Below, piece by piece: positions 16,968 through 25,229 of a stretch of DNA of 64,000 bases. The position numbers and the translations under genes are program-made. Origin of the DNA: SHLQ01 sp964451305 (GTDB taxonomy: Bacteria > Actinomycetota > Acidimicrobiia > Acidimicrobiales > SHLQ01); the NCBI GenBank assembly GCA_964451305.1, contig CAYVHV010000012.1:24039-88038 (forward strand). Reading direction: 5' to 3'. The notes under the pieces were generated by a model that had not been told where the DNA came from, did no database searches, and was given only the letters and a program-made list of their open reading frames with translations. Numbering within the stretch: the first letter of the stretch is position 1; each line of letters starts with the position of its first letter.

Positions 16968-17561
16968 ATGACTTTCTCTTTCGAACCACAACTGATCAAA
17001 CAGGACTCGGCGGTTCCCCTCAGAATGATGACCGGCGGCTGGATAGCTGGCGCTGCGATCATCTTGCTCATCGGACCGGTAGCAAACCGGCTCATTGCAT
17101 TCATGGGAATCTCCTTGATCGCCGGGGGCTTGATCGCGCTTCACCTGCGTGGCACTCGCATGTGGCGGATGGTCCTCGGCGCGAGCGCTGGGGCTGTCGC
17201 TGCGTGGCTCGGCTTTCGTTTCGCATTCTCCGATCGACTACTCCCAGCGACCAGCGACCCGCTCGAGCTGGCAAATACCGATCTGCTCTTCGCCGTCGCC
17301 CTCGGTCTTTGTGTCCTTTCGATTGGTCTCGGCGGAGTGCTCGAGGCGGTCCGCGCACAGGGAACGCCGGGCTCATCTCCCGTTCCGGTCAAGATCTTCC
17401 TCATCGTCGTCGGCCTATTTATTACCGCGGCGATTGCGAGCGGCGCTGGGGTCTCTATGGGAATCACCCTCCTGCTCGCCATCGGTGCTGCTGCTGGACT
17501 GAGCGCTATGGCCTTCCTCCGAAGAGAACGTCCGGCGAGCGACTTCGTCCCACAACCCTGA
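16968..17561 (+). CDS. Hypothetical multi-pass membrane protein
   Basis: A 197-residue protein with about five to six hydrophobic helices: WIAGAAIILLIGPVANRLIAFMG, LIAGGLIALHL, MVLGASAGAVAAWLGF, LLFAVALGLCVLSIGLGGVL, IFLIVVGLFITAAIASGAGV and ITLLLAIGAAAGLSAM. The cytoplasmic tail is short. I do not recognise a family. It lies between the selenoprotein candidate (61 bases upstream) and the glycosyltransferase operon (16 bases downstream), so it could be the first gene of that operon. Confidence 0.7.
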   Translation: MTFSFEPQLIKQDSAVPLRMMTGGWIAGAAIILLIGPVANRLIAFMGISLIAGGLIALHLRGTRMWRMVLGASAGAVAAWLGFRFAFSDRLLPATSDPLELANTDLLFAVALGLCVLSIGLGGVLEAVRAQGTPGSSPVPVKIFLIVVGLFITAAIASGAGVSMGITLLLAIGAAAGLSAMAFLRRERPASDFVPQP

Positions 17562-17577
17562 CGGCTAGCCTCTCGGC

Positions 17578-18747
17578 GTGCGCGTACTCATCATCTCCAA
17601 CGACGTCATCTCCGGCTTCGGGGTCCCCGTTGCGGCGCCTGGTCTACGGGCCATGGGCTTGGCCGCTGGTCTGACCGCTCACGGCCACGATGTATCGACA
17701 TCGGTCCCGAGCGACCTGCTCGCGCTCGTTTTCGGTGACGAGATCCCTCCAGCGCCCGACGGCGTCGACATCGTGTCTCCTCCCGATTTGATGGCTCACA
17801 TAGAGCAGATCGGCGCCGACACCGTCGTATTTATCAACTCAAATTTGTCGCCACACCTGCACCCAACGCCAGGCGTCACGTTCGTCTACGACCTCTTTGC
17901 TCCGAAGTTGCTCGAGGGTCTAGCGAGCACGACCGGTGGGCGTCCGTTCGCTGGTGCGGCAGCGGAGAAGGAACGGGCACTTGCGCTCGCCGACCATGTG
18001 TGGGTGAATGGCCGGCGCAAGATGGGCTATGCGCTCGGTTGGTTACTGCGTGACGAGGTCGACCGGATCCGTACAGAGATCTTCGCCAAGCCTTCGCTTC
18101 GTGACCGCGACGTGGCGAACATGATCACCTTGGTCGAGATGCCGGTGTCGCTCCCCGAAACGGTCGAGGTTTCCACCGTCACGACCACCGAATCGCCAGA
18201 CCCGGTGCGCCTCGGCCTTGCCGGATACGCACAAGCATGGAGCACGCTGTCCGAGGTCGCTCTTGGCCATCGGCTGATGATCGACGCTGGACATGCACTT
18301 CACGCCCTCACGCCACAACACTGGGCGGGAAATCCCGATGATGCGCCGCGCCAAGCACTCCCTCCCGAAACGATTCTCCACGACGGACCATTGCCGTTCG
18401 ATGAGTTCGCCCGCTGGGTGCAATCGATGGATGCGATGGTCGATCTCTTCGAACCCAGCGCAGAACGCGCCTTTGCCATGATCACGCGAAGCGCTGTAGC
18501 TCTTCGGCTCGGAGTGCCGCTTATCCATGCGGTCGATTCGGAGATCTCCGACGTAATCGAGTTCTACGACGCCGGCTGGGTTCTCGATCCTCACGATCAC
18601 GATCGCTGGAACCAGATCGCCGTCGAGGTAGCAGATCCATCGATCCTCACTCGAAAGCAGCAGGGCGCTCGCCGAGTTTCACTCGAACGGTTTGCTCCTC
18701 ACGCAGCCCTCGCCGAAGCGTCTGCTCGGCTGCAACACGCGACGTAA
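17578..18747 (+). CDS. Glycosyltransferase-like protein (GT4/GT-B type)
   Basis: A 389-residue protein from a GTG start. The N-terminus (MRVLIISNDVISGFGVPVAAPGLRAMGLAAGLTAHGHDV) has the GT-B opening beta strand and glycine-rich acceptor loop. The C-terminal half ends with VALRLGVPLIHAVDSEISDVIEFYDAGWVLDP-like sequence typical of the donor domain of GT4-type enzymes, although the usual E-x7-E motif is weak. It probably adds a sugar to a surface polymer or lipid carrier. It is followed by a second glycosyltransferase after 11 bases, opening a five-gene cluster ending in a sulfotransferase. Confidence 0.65.
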   Translation: MRVLIISNDVISGFGVPVAAPGLRAMGLAAGLTAHGHDVSTSVPSDLLALVFGDEIPPAPDGVDIVSPPDLMAHIEQIGADTVVFINSNLSPHLHPTPGVTFVYDLFAPKLLEGLASTTGGRPFAGAAAEKERALALADHVWVNGRRKMGYALGWLLRDEVDRIRTEIFAKPSLRDRDVANMITLVEMPVSLPETVEVSTVTTTESPDPVRLGLAGYAQAWSTLSEVALGHRLMIDAGHALHALTPQHWAGNPDDAPRQALPPETILHDGPLPFDEFARWVQSMDAMVDLFEPSAERAFAMITRSAVALRLGVPLIHAVDSEISDVIEFYDAGWVLDPHDHDRWNQIAVEVADPSILTRKQQGARRVSLERFAPHAALAEASARLQHAT

Positions 18748-18758
18748 GGAGCGGCACC

Positions 18759-19832
18759 ATGTCAGAAACCGCCCCGACGAATCTGAGCGTGCTCGTTCCA
18801 TTCTGGGGACTCGCTGGCGGGGTCATCAAGATCCTCGACTATGCGGCCCACGGAGTAGACCTCGGATTGGCGGTCACCGTCTGGGCTCCTCCACTTCCCG
18901 AAGCGGATCATCCAATACATCAACTACCGGTCGCTCGACGTCTGATCGATGACCCTGCGGTGGATATCGCCCTCCTCGATGAACTCGACCTTCGAGACCG
19001 GGCAGGTGTCGGCCACGTCGCCCTCTTTACCGAACCCACACATCATCGCCTGATCGAGCGAGCGATCGATCGACCTCTCGGCGCAACGCTGTGCCACCTG
19101 GTCCAAGGCACTCGACATGCAAACCCGCTCTGGCAAGACGGCGTGAACTATCGGCTGTTACACCGACCGATGACCCGGATCGCCGTCACCCCCCAAGTCT
19201 TTGATGCGATCTCTCCGCTGGTCAACCAACGCTTCTCGCTCACCACGATCGTCGAGGGTCACGCTGCGGAGTACTTCAGCGGACGTCCCCCTCGCGACAC
19301 GCTCGAAACACAGACAGCTCGACCGTTGCGGGTTCTCTACACCACATGGAAATCTGACCTCGGCGACCGCGTTGCTGAGCTACTGGCCAACGACGAACGC
19401 TTCGCATTTATCGCAGTCCGCTCAGAAACCTCATGGCCGGCGTTGAGAAATCGGTACCACGGCGCCGACGTTCTCCTCTGCGCTCCTGGCCCCGAAGAGG
19501 GCTTCTACCTCCCTGGGCTTGAGGCAATGGCGGCCGAGGTCGCTGTGGTCTCTGCTGTCGTCGGCGGCAACGCCACCTATCTACATGACGGGGAGAATGC
19601 GTTGGTGGTTGGCTATGACGACGCGGAGCAACATCGCGCAGCGCTCGTTCGCTTGGCCGAAAACCCGTCCTTGCGTCAGACGCTCGTAGCGACCGGCCGA
19701 GAGACAATTGCCCGCCATTCCCTTGTCCGAGAACGCGCCGATTTCAAAAGCGTCCTCGCAAACACACAACGCTCCGAACCAGCGCAGAACGGCCAACTAG
19801 CCTACGAAGCGAACGACCAGGAGGCCCCATGA
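18759..19832 (+). CDS. Glycosyltransferase family protein (GT4-like)
   Basis: A 357-residue GT-B-like protein. The N-terminal VPFWGLAGGVIKILDYAAHGVDLGLAVTVWAP is the acceptor-side Rossmann start. The C-terminal donor domain has the strand VLYTTWKSDLGDRV, then YHGADVLLCAPGPEEGFYLPGLEAMAAEVAVVSAVVGGNATYLHDGENALVV, with the PEEGFYLPGLEAMA segment corresponding to the E-x7-E donor-binding motif. The stop overlaps the start of the coiled-coil gene by 4 bases (ATGA). Donor and acceptor are unknown. Confidence 0.8.
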   Translation: MSETAPTNLSVLVPFWGLAGGVIKILDYAAHGVDLGLAVTVWAPPLPEADHPIHQLPVARRLIDDPAVDIALLDELDLRDRAGVGHVALFTEPTHHRLIERAIDRPLGATLCHLVQGTRHANPLWQDGVNYRLLHRPMTRIAVTPQVFDAISPLVNQRFSLTTIVEGHAAEYFSGRPPRDTLETQTARPLRVLYTTWKSDLGDRVAELLANDERFAFIAVRSETSWPALRNRYHGADVLLCAPGPEEGFYLPGLEAMAAEVAVVSAVVGGNATYLHDGENALVVGYDDAEQHRAALVRLAENPSLRQTLVATGRETIARHSLVRERADFKSVLANTQRSEPAQNGQLAYEANDQEAP

Positions 19833-20131
19833 GCAGCACATCGCCAAATATCGGACTCACGCCAGCGACACCCATCACCTCCGATGAGAAGGCCGAACTC
19901 GACTTCCTGCGCTATGAGGCGGCATACCTGCAACGCCGACTCGACGTTGTCGAAGACGAACTTGTTCACACCATCATCGAGCGCGACACCATTCGTCATG
20001 AGCGAAACCTAATGGCTCAGGACTTCTCGTGGACCCTCCAACGCCTCGCCCGCTCGCCAGCCGGTGTCGTGTTGTCACGCACCGCTGGATTCCGGCGCAT
20101 GCTCGAAACGTGGGGACATGCCGCCGACTGA
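19829..20131 (+). CDS. Small coiled-coil protein in glycan cluster
   Basis: A 100-residue protein. After a Pro/Thr-rich start, residues 18-60 (DEKAELDFLRYEAAYLQRRLDVVEDELVHTIIERD region) form a probable heptad coiled coil. A short basic tail (SWTLQRLARSPAGVVLSRTAGFRRML) follows. Such stubs often sit beside glycosyltransferases that act on O-antigen-like polymers and may position enzymes or measure chain length; that role is only inferred from context. It overlaps the upstream gene by 4 bases and the downstream one by 14. Confidence 0.65.
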   Translation: MSSTSPNIGLTPATPITSDEKAELDFLRYEAAYLQRRLDVVEDELVHTIIERDTIRHERNLMAQDFSWTLQRLARSPAGVVLSRTAGFRRMLETWGHAAD

Positions 20132-20819
20132 CCGTCCATCGATAGAGGTCGTGCCAACGGCCGATCCAGAGGCACCCCCGCCCTTGACCCGTTGCTGCTA
20201 TCGCGGGCGGCTCCGTCTTTCGGGGCCGGCGTCCGACGGCGAAGCCACCTTCGACGACTTGGTGATGCCGTCGGAACTCAACGACGCAATGTCATCGGCC
20301 GACATCGTGTCGATCCTCGACCCGATGTCGTTCCCGTGGAACTCGATCGATCTCGATGTAAACGCGGTCGTGATCATCGACGCGTCGATGTGCAGCGATG
20401 ACGACCTCGATGCTCTGCTGCCCGTGCTCGGTTCGCTGACCGCCGCAGACACGGTCATCGATCCGACCGACTCTCCCTCGCGTTCGTTGAGCCGAGCGTT
20501 GGGAACTCGCACTCATCAGCCGTCGGTCGATGAGTGGCCGGCAGTCCAGCAGGAGAAGCACCTCCTGCGAGCCGATCGTCGAATCACCGATCGAATCGCC
20601 CGAGAGATCGGCGACCACGCCATTGTCCAGCGCGTCGAGATCGACGAGCTCGTGGCGTCAGGAATTCGGATCGATACTTACCTATCTGAGGCCGCTGCTG
20701 CGCTGGATAGCACGGCGGTTGGCCTCTGGGGAGTCCGCACCGAGCCAGGCGCCCCGTTGCATCATGGATGGGCAATCTTTGAACCAACAGGTCACACGAA
20801 CCAATGCATCCAGTACTGA
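20118..20819 (+). CDS. Hypothetical protein in glycan cluster
   Basis: A 233-residue soluble, acidic protein of unknown family. It has alternating beta strands and helices in the middle (ADIVSILDPM, NAVVIIDASMCSDDDLDALLPVLGSL, TVIDP) that would suit a Rossmann-like domain, and a C-terminal stretch GLWGVRTEPGAPLHHGWAIFEP. The ATG at 20118 overlaps the previous gene by 14 bases, and the end overlaps the sulfotransferase start by 16, so it is translated as part of the same unit. An upstream ATG at 20064 would overlap more deeply and is less likely. Confidence 0.6.
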   Translation: MPPTDRPSIEVVPTADPEAPPPLTRCCYRGRLRLSGPASDGEATFDDLVMPSELNDAMSSADIVSILDPMSFPWNSIDLDVNAVVIIDASMCSDDDLDALLPVLGSLTAADTVIDPTDSPSRSLSRALGTRTHQPSVDEWPAVQQEKHLLRADRRITDRIAREIGDHAIVQRVEIDELVASGIRIDTYLSEAAAALDSTAVGLWGVRTEPGAPLHHGWAIFEPTGHTNQCIQY

Positions 20820-21568
20820 TCGCCGGGGTCCACCGAAGCGGGACATCGTGGGTTGCGCGAACGCTCCACGAGGCTGGAATGAACCTCGGAGACGACCTCC
20901 TCGGCGACCAACCAGGCAATCCATACGGTCATTTCGAAGACAACCGCGTCGTTGCATTGCACGATGCCGCGCTCGAAGAACAAGACTTGACATGGAAGAG
21001 CACGACTCCGGTCCAACATCGTTCAGAGTCCGACCTACGTGTTGGTATCGATGCGATCGTACGTGAGCGAAGCAATACGGCGACACCGTGGGCCATAAAG
21101 GACCCTCGGCTGTGCTTGTTTCTTCCGGAATGGCTTGCCGTTGCACCCCAGAGTCGCCTGATCGTCGTCTTTCGCAGACCCGACGAGGTTGTCGAGTCGC
21201 TGCGCCGACGACACGCCCGGCGATGGGTCCACACTCGCCATGTTGATCCAAGCGATCTTGCCTTTTGGGAACAGCCCGACCTTGGACTGCACCTGTGGGT
21301 TCACTACAACGAACAACTGCTCATCAGCGCGAGATCAATGGATCCAGGTCACGTGCACGTCATCGAATGGAACACCACCGGCGCGACTTCGAGGCTGGTC
21401 TCATCGATCGCCGAGAAATGGAATCTCGAACTTACGCCGACGACGATTTCCCTAGATCCCACGCTCGGGAAACGTTCCACACGCCCGCTCGAAGTCCATG
21501 ATCCACGTTTGATCACCCGAGCGGAAGCAGCGTGGGCTGGTCTTCAGGAACTGCGAAGCGCTCCATAG
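20804..21568 (+). CDS. Sulfotransferase family protein
   Basis: A 254-residue PAPS-dependent sulfotransferase-like enzyme. The 5'-phosphosulfate loop is LIAGVHRSGTSWVARTLHEAG (residues about 5-25, R-S-G-T-S). The 3'-phosphate region appears as RLIVVFRRPDEVVESLRRR. Aromatic-rich LGLHLWVHYNEQLL and the following strand HVHVIEWN are typical of bacterial carbohydrate sulfotransferases. It closes the glycosyltransferase cluster, suggesting a sulfated cell-surface glycan or glycolipid; the acceptor is not known. Confidence 0.82.
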   Translation: MHPVLIAGVHRSGTSWVARTLHEAGMNLGDDLLGDQPGNPYGHFEDNRVVALHDAALEEQDLTWKSTTPVQHRSESDLRVGIDAIVRERSNTATPWAIKDPRLCLFLPEWLAVAPQSRLIVVFRRPDEVVESLRRRHARRWVHTRHVDPSDLAFWEQPDLGLHLWVHYNEQLLISARSMDPGHVHVIEWNTTGATSRLVSSIAEKWNLELTPTTISLDPTLGKRSTRPLEVHDPRLITRAEAAWAGLQELRSAP

Positions 21569-21643
21569 TCCACCGGGGCCTATTTTCGTCTCGTTGCAAC
21601 AGTTCGTCTCAAGTCATCGAGAGCCGACGCCGATCTCCTCGGT

Positions 21644-22159
21644 ATGGACATGATTGGAGATCGTCGCGGGAAATCACGTCGCAAGATCGTTCTTCTCGAT
21701 CTCGAAAATATGCTCTTTGGCGATCACAAGGGCAACGACAACGGCCAGCCACGCGACCGCTCAGCGGAAATTCTTGAACTCGCTCAAGCTCGCCGACCCG
21801 GCGACACCATCATCGTTGGATGCAACCCCCACCTCGTCTTCCTCGCTCACGACCTTTTCCCTGGATCCAAGATCGTGACGGGCAAAGGCAAGGACGGCGC
21901 CGACCTCGCATTGATCGATGCCCTCGATCTCTCCCGAGCAATCGACCGGTATGACGAACTCTGTATCGTCTCGGGCGATCACCTCTTCTGCGAAGTGGCC
22001 CACCCCGCGCACTACGCAGGCCTCACGGTGCGCATCGTTGCTCCGCACGCAGGCCTGAGCACTGCACTTCGGGTATACGCCGACACTGCAGTCTTCCTTC
22101 CCGAAGAATTTGATCCCGAAGCCGACGACGAGCTCGACGCCGGCCCACTCGCCGCCTGA
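21644..22159 (+). CDS. NYN/PIN-like nuclease domain protein
   Basis: A 171-residue protein matching the NYN (YacP-like PIN) fold: RKIVLLDLENMLFG (first acidic cluster), GCNPHLVFLA, GKGKDGADLALIDALDLS (second acidic cluster, KDGADLAL) and DELCIVSGDHLFCEVA (VSGDxxF). NYN proteins are predicted metal-dependent RNases. No partner domain is fused. It stands alone after the sulfotransferase gene with a 75-base gap. The DNA or RNA target is unknown. Confidence 0.75.
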   Translation: MDMIGDRRGKSRRKIVLLDLENMLFGDHKGNDNGQPRDRSAEILELAQARRPGDTIIVGCNPHLVFLAHDLFPGSKIVTGKGKDGADLALIDALDLSRAIDRYDELCIVSGDHLFCEVAHPAHYAGLTVRIVAPHAGLSTALRVYADTAVFLPEEFDPEADDELDAGPLAA

Positions 22160-22234
22160 CCAAGAACGCATCAGCGCCGAACGGCCTCCAAATTTCGTCT
22201 AAGGGCAACCGCTTCCAAGGCCGATGCCACTTGG

Positions 22235-22600
22235 ATGGAACGGCGCCTATTTCATCGTGAGAGCATTGCAATGAATGGCGACCTTTCATGGGTAACCAAA
22301 GGGCGCCTCGGCCGCAAGCAAACGCAGCGTTCGTATGTGAGAACCCTCAACCTGTCCCTCGATGGCGCCCGTATCGAGCTGAAGGGCCACTACCCGTTCC
22401 TCGTCGACGCGGTCGCTCGAATACAACTTGGGATTCGTTACTGCGACGTGCGCATACTCGACGTCGTACACACAGGCGAGCGCACGATCTTGCGTATCTT
22501 CTTCATCTCACCAGACCCAGACTTCGTGTCGGTGATAGAGGATCAGCTCCCGTCACTCACCGCAGATCGTGAGCTCCATGAACGCAAGTGGATGGCCTAA
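22235..22600 (+). CDS. PilZ-domain-like small protein
   Basis: A 121-residue protein. YVRTLNLSLDGARIEL fits the PilZ pattern R-x-x-N/D-x-S-x-x-G-x-x-I, the c-di-GMP contact strand, although the upstream RxxxR is represented only by a basic GRLGRKQTQR stretch. The remainder is beta-rich (ARIQLGIRYCDVRILDVVHTG, TILRIFFI). It may bind c-di-GMP, but this is uncertain. An internal ATG at 22271 is an alternative start. Its end overlaps the stop of the convergent endonuclease III gene by 4 bases. Confidence 0.55.
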   Translation: MERRLFHRESIAMNGDLSWVTKGRLGRKQTQRSYVRTLNLSLDGARIELKGHYPFLVDAVARIQLGIRYCDVRILDVVHTGERTILRIFFISPDPDFVSVIEDQLPSLTADRELHERKWMA

Positions 22601-23262
22601 CGCTTCTTCGGCCGATTCATCTTTGCTTCGAGTGTGACCTGCTTCTTTGTCGCAGCCCACGAGCAGATCGGGCACTCCTCAAGATCGTGATAGCGGGCCG
22701 GGCAATACTCTCGCCCGAAGAAGATGATTTGCAGGTGCCTCCGGTTCCACGTGTCCTCGGGGAATACTGCCTTTAGGTCTTTCTCGGTTCGTTCGACCGT
22801 CGTCCCGTTCGAGAGGCCCCACCGATTCGCGAGGCGATGAATGTGGGTATCGACGGCGAAGGCAGGCACATCGAACGCACCGGCCATAACGACGCTCGCT
22901 GTCTTGTGCCCCACTCCGGCGAGTGACTCAAGGAAATCCCAGTCCGGAATGATCTCTCCCCCCGCATCGACGATCTGGTGGGCCATCGTCGACAAGTTCC
23001 GGGCTTTGGTCGGAGCGAGACCGATCTGCTTGATCAACGACAGAATCTCGTCTGGATGCAGCGCAGCCATCTTTTCGGGGGTGTCCGCGACCGCGAAGAG
23101 CCCCGGCGTCACCTCGTTGACCTTCTTGTCGGTGGTTTGAGCGGACAGAGCGACAGCGACCACCAGCGTGTACGGGTCGTGATGGTCGAGAGGAACAGGG
23201 GTCTCGGGATACAGATCGTCCAACATCACGCCGATGCGGTCCGCTTTCTCAGCACGTTTCAT
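22597..23262 (-). CDS. nth: Endonuclease III (base-excision repair DNA glycosylase/AP lyase)
   Basis: A 221-residue HhH-GPD enzyme that removes oxidised pyrimidines. LVVAVALSAQTTDKKVNEVTP, the helix-hairpin-helix LAGVGHKTASVVMAGAF with the catalytic Lys, and VDTHIHRLANRWG with the catalytic Asp are clear. The C-terminal cluster reads EYCPARYHDLEECPICSWA. Only three Cys are present with unusual spacing, so the 4Fe-4S site of E. coli Nth (C-x6-C-x2-C-x5-C) is changed. The ATG at 23262 gives the family N-terminus; longer frames upstream run through the neighbouring gene. Confidence 0.88.
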   Translation of the reverse strand: MKRAEKADRIGVMLDDLYPETPVPLDHHDPYTLVVAVALSAQTTDKKVNEVTPGLFAVADTPEKMAALHPDEILSLIKQIGLAPTKARNLSTMAHQIVDAGGEIIPDWDFLESLAGVGHKTASVVMAGAFDVPAFAVDTHIHRLANRWGLSNGTTVERTEKDLKAVFPEDTWNRRHLQIIFFGREYCPARYHDLEECPICSWAATKKQVTLEAKMNRPKKR

Positions 23263-23355
23263 GCCCCGCACCCTACCCAGCACCAGATCGACGGAACGAA
23301 GAAGTTCACCTCGGTGGGTGTGCAAACCAGGGAACACTGTCGGCAAACTAGAGGG

Positions 23356-24339
23356 ATGACGCCCCTCGAAGTTCTTCCGCGAGAAGGAGCCGGTGCCGAA
23401 GTACTCGGGGTTGATGTGTCCGCCATGACCGTCGGCGAATGGAACCAGATCGAAGCGGCCTTCGCCGCGTTCGGTCTCCTGGTATTCCGAGACCAGATTC
23501 TGACCGAGCGCGACCACGTCGAATTCGCGCAACGTTGGGGGGCTCCCGTTCCCCCTGACCGTCGGGCGCATCCGACCGAGCCTGAAATCGCCGTTCGGGA
23601 TGCAACGTCACCCTCGGAACCAGGGAGCCAGAGCACACAAGGGGTCTGGTACGCCGATCGAAGCTATGCCTTGCGCCCACCACTCGGATCGGTCGAGATC
23701 GCTCGAGAGATTCCAGCCGGTGGGGCAACGACCATCTTTGCCGACACGCACGCCGCATTCGACACGTTGAGCAGCGGCACGCAGCGGGCGTTGGAAGCGC
23801 TCCGTGCGGTCCATACACACCCGGTACCCGGTGGTGATGTTGAGGAATCTCGACATCCAATTGTGATCCACCACCCGGTGAGTGGTCGAAAGACGCTCTT
23901 CGTCAATCCAACATTCACCACGAGCGTCGAAGACATGGACGAACGAGAAGGCCTTGGACTGCTCAACCAGTTGTACGACCATTGCCAGCAGCCCGAGTTT
24001 CTGACCACGGTCGAATGGGAACTTGGAATGGTCGTCATATGGGACAGTCGAGCGGTCTGGGAATTCTCTCCTCGTGCAACCGACCAGCCGACCATGCACC
24101 GGGTCACGATCTCTGGCACCGAGCTACGACCCGCAATCGCCCCTGCAAAGAAGGACCCGACGCTCACCCAACGCGCTGGAGCGACCCTCGCCGGAGGCAT
24201 TCTGACAGCAGCGATGACCGGCATTGCCGAGGTGATCGACCCCGAACGGGTCAAACACGACATCGAAATTGTGAGTGAGGCACCCGAGCCCGATGACCTC
24301 CCCGATTTCGACTTTGGTGAGCTCCCCCCACTGGACTAA
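23356..24339 (+). CDS. TauD/TfdA-family dioxygenase-like protein with altered iron site
   Basis: A 327-residue protein of the alpha-ketoglutarate-dependent taurine dioxygenase family: FGLLVFRDQILTERDHVEFAQRWG, PPLGSVEIAREIPAGGATTIFADTHAAF, HPIVIHHPVSGRKTLFVNPTFTT and IWDSR...MHRVTISG. In TauD the iron ligands are W-H-T-D and the His of MHR. Here the first segment reads V-W-Y-A-D, so Asp and the distal His are kept but the first His is Tyr (codon TAC). The C-terminus has an extra acidic tail of about 60 residues. Activity is therefore doubtful or different. It is divergent from nth. Confidence 0.8.
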   Translation: MTPLEVLPREGAGAEVLGVDVSAMTVGEWNQIEAAFAAFGLLVFRDQILTERDHVEFAQRWGAPVPPDRRAHPTEPEIAVRDATSPSEPGSQSTQGVWYADRSYALRPPLGSVEIAREIPAGGATTIFADTHAAFDTLSSGTQRALEALRAVHTHPVPGGDVEESRHPIVIHHPVSGRKTLFVNPTFTTSVEDMDEREGLGLLNQLYDHCQQPEFLTTVEWELGMVVIWDSRAVWEFSPRATDQPTMHRVTISGTELRPAIAPAKKDPTLTQRAGATLAGGILTAAMTGIAEVIDPERVKHDIEIVSEAPEPDDLPDFDFGELPPLD

Positions 24340-24343
24340 CCGG

Positions 24344-25219
24344 CTAGCCGACGCGCCCGACCGGCGATCCCCAACGCTGACGAAGTGCATCGAGGATCGC
24401 TGCTTTACGAGCGCTCGCCGACCAGTAGGGCGTTCGACGCTTCGGATCGATTGCACCGGCGAGCAATTGCCAGATCATCAACGCGAACCGCATAGCGGCC
24501 TTGCGTCGACCGAATTGTCGAGACATCAAGAGAATCGTGTTGCGTTCCATCAAATACTCGACGGTTGGAGACGGCGTGCTCACCATGGGGTTCTCGACCA
24601 TTGCGCCGCGAACCAATCCCACGTCGAAGCCCGCCTTCTTTGCGCGCAAACCTAGGTCGGCTTCCTCGCAATACGCGAAGTAGCGCTCATCGAACAGCCC
24701 GATGGTCGACAAGCACGTACGGCTTGCCATCATCATCGTTCCATGTGGGTAGTCGACCTCTTCAAAGCCAACGTCACCGGCGGCAGGAACGAGAATCGGG
24801 CCAAAGACATGGTCGACGAATGGGCGCAGTCCATCACCAACATCGGCACTCAACAACCCCGCGTCCGGATGCTCGTCTGCAGCGCGAAGCATCATCGAGA
24901 GCGTGTCGGGAGCCGGCAGCGCGTCGTGCGGGGCAACAACGGACCACTCGCCTCCGGATTCGTCGCGTAACCATTGTTCCCAGCCGCGATTCGCAGCGGG
25001 TCCAAAGCCACTGTTGAAACCGACCTCGATTAGGGAGAGATCACGCTCTGAGATTGCGGCGAGACGTTCGTGTAGCTCCCGTTGGTTCTCCGCTGTCGAG
25101 CCGTTGTCGACGATCACCACCCGAGCGACCTCGGGCAACGCCGAGAACCTTCGAGCGGTTTGAGCGCACGAGCGTGGTTGGTTCCAATGAATGAGGATGA
25201 CCGTTACGGACGCCTGCAT
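24344..25219 (-). CDS. Family 2 glycosyltransferase
   Basis: A 291-residue GT-A enzyme. N-terminal VTVILIHWNQPRSCAQTARRFSA and VARVVIVDNGSTAENQ form the nucleotide-sugar-binding strand with the VDNGS motif. EVGFNSGFGPAANRGWEQWL is the rhamnosyltransferase-type GxNxGFAxANN region. FDERYFAYCEEADLGLRAKKAGFDV contains the ED catalytic-base motif. It most resembles rhamnosyl/galactofuranosyl-type GT2 proteins. ATG at 25219 is used because it puts the first strand at residue 4. It is 10 bases downstream of the unknown gene at 25230-26252 and converges on the TauD-like gene. Confidence 0.85.
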   Translation of the reverse strand: MQASVTVILIHWNQPRSCAQTARRFSALPEVARVVIVDNGSTAENQRELHERLAAISERDLSLIEVGFNSGFGPAANRGWEQWLRDESGGEWSVVAPHDALPAPDTLSMMLRAADEHPDAGLLSADVGDGLRPFVDHVFGPILVPAAGDVGFEEVDYPHGTMMMASRTCLSTIGLFDERYFAYCEEADLGLRAKKAGFDVGLVRGAMVENPMVSTPSPTVEYLMERNTILLMSRQFGRRKAAMRFALMIWQLLAGAIDPKRRTPYWSASARKAAILDALRQRWGSPVGRVG

Positions 25220-25229
25220 CCTCTGGAAG

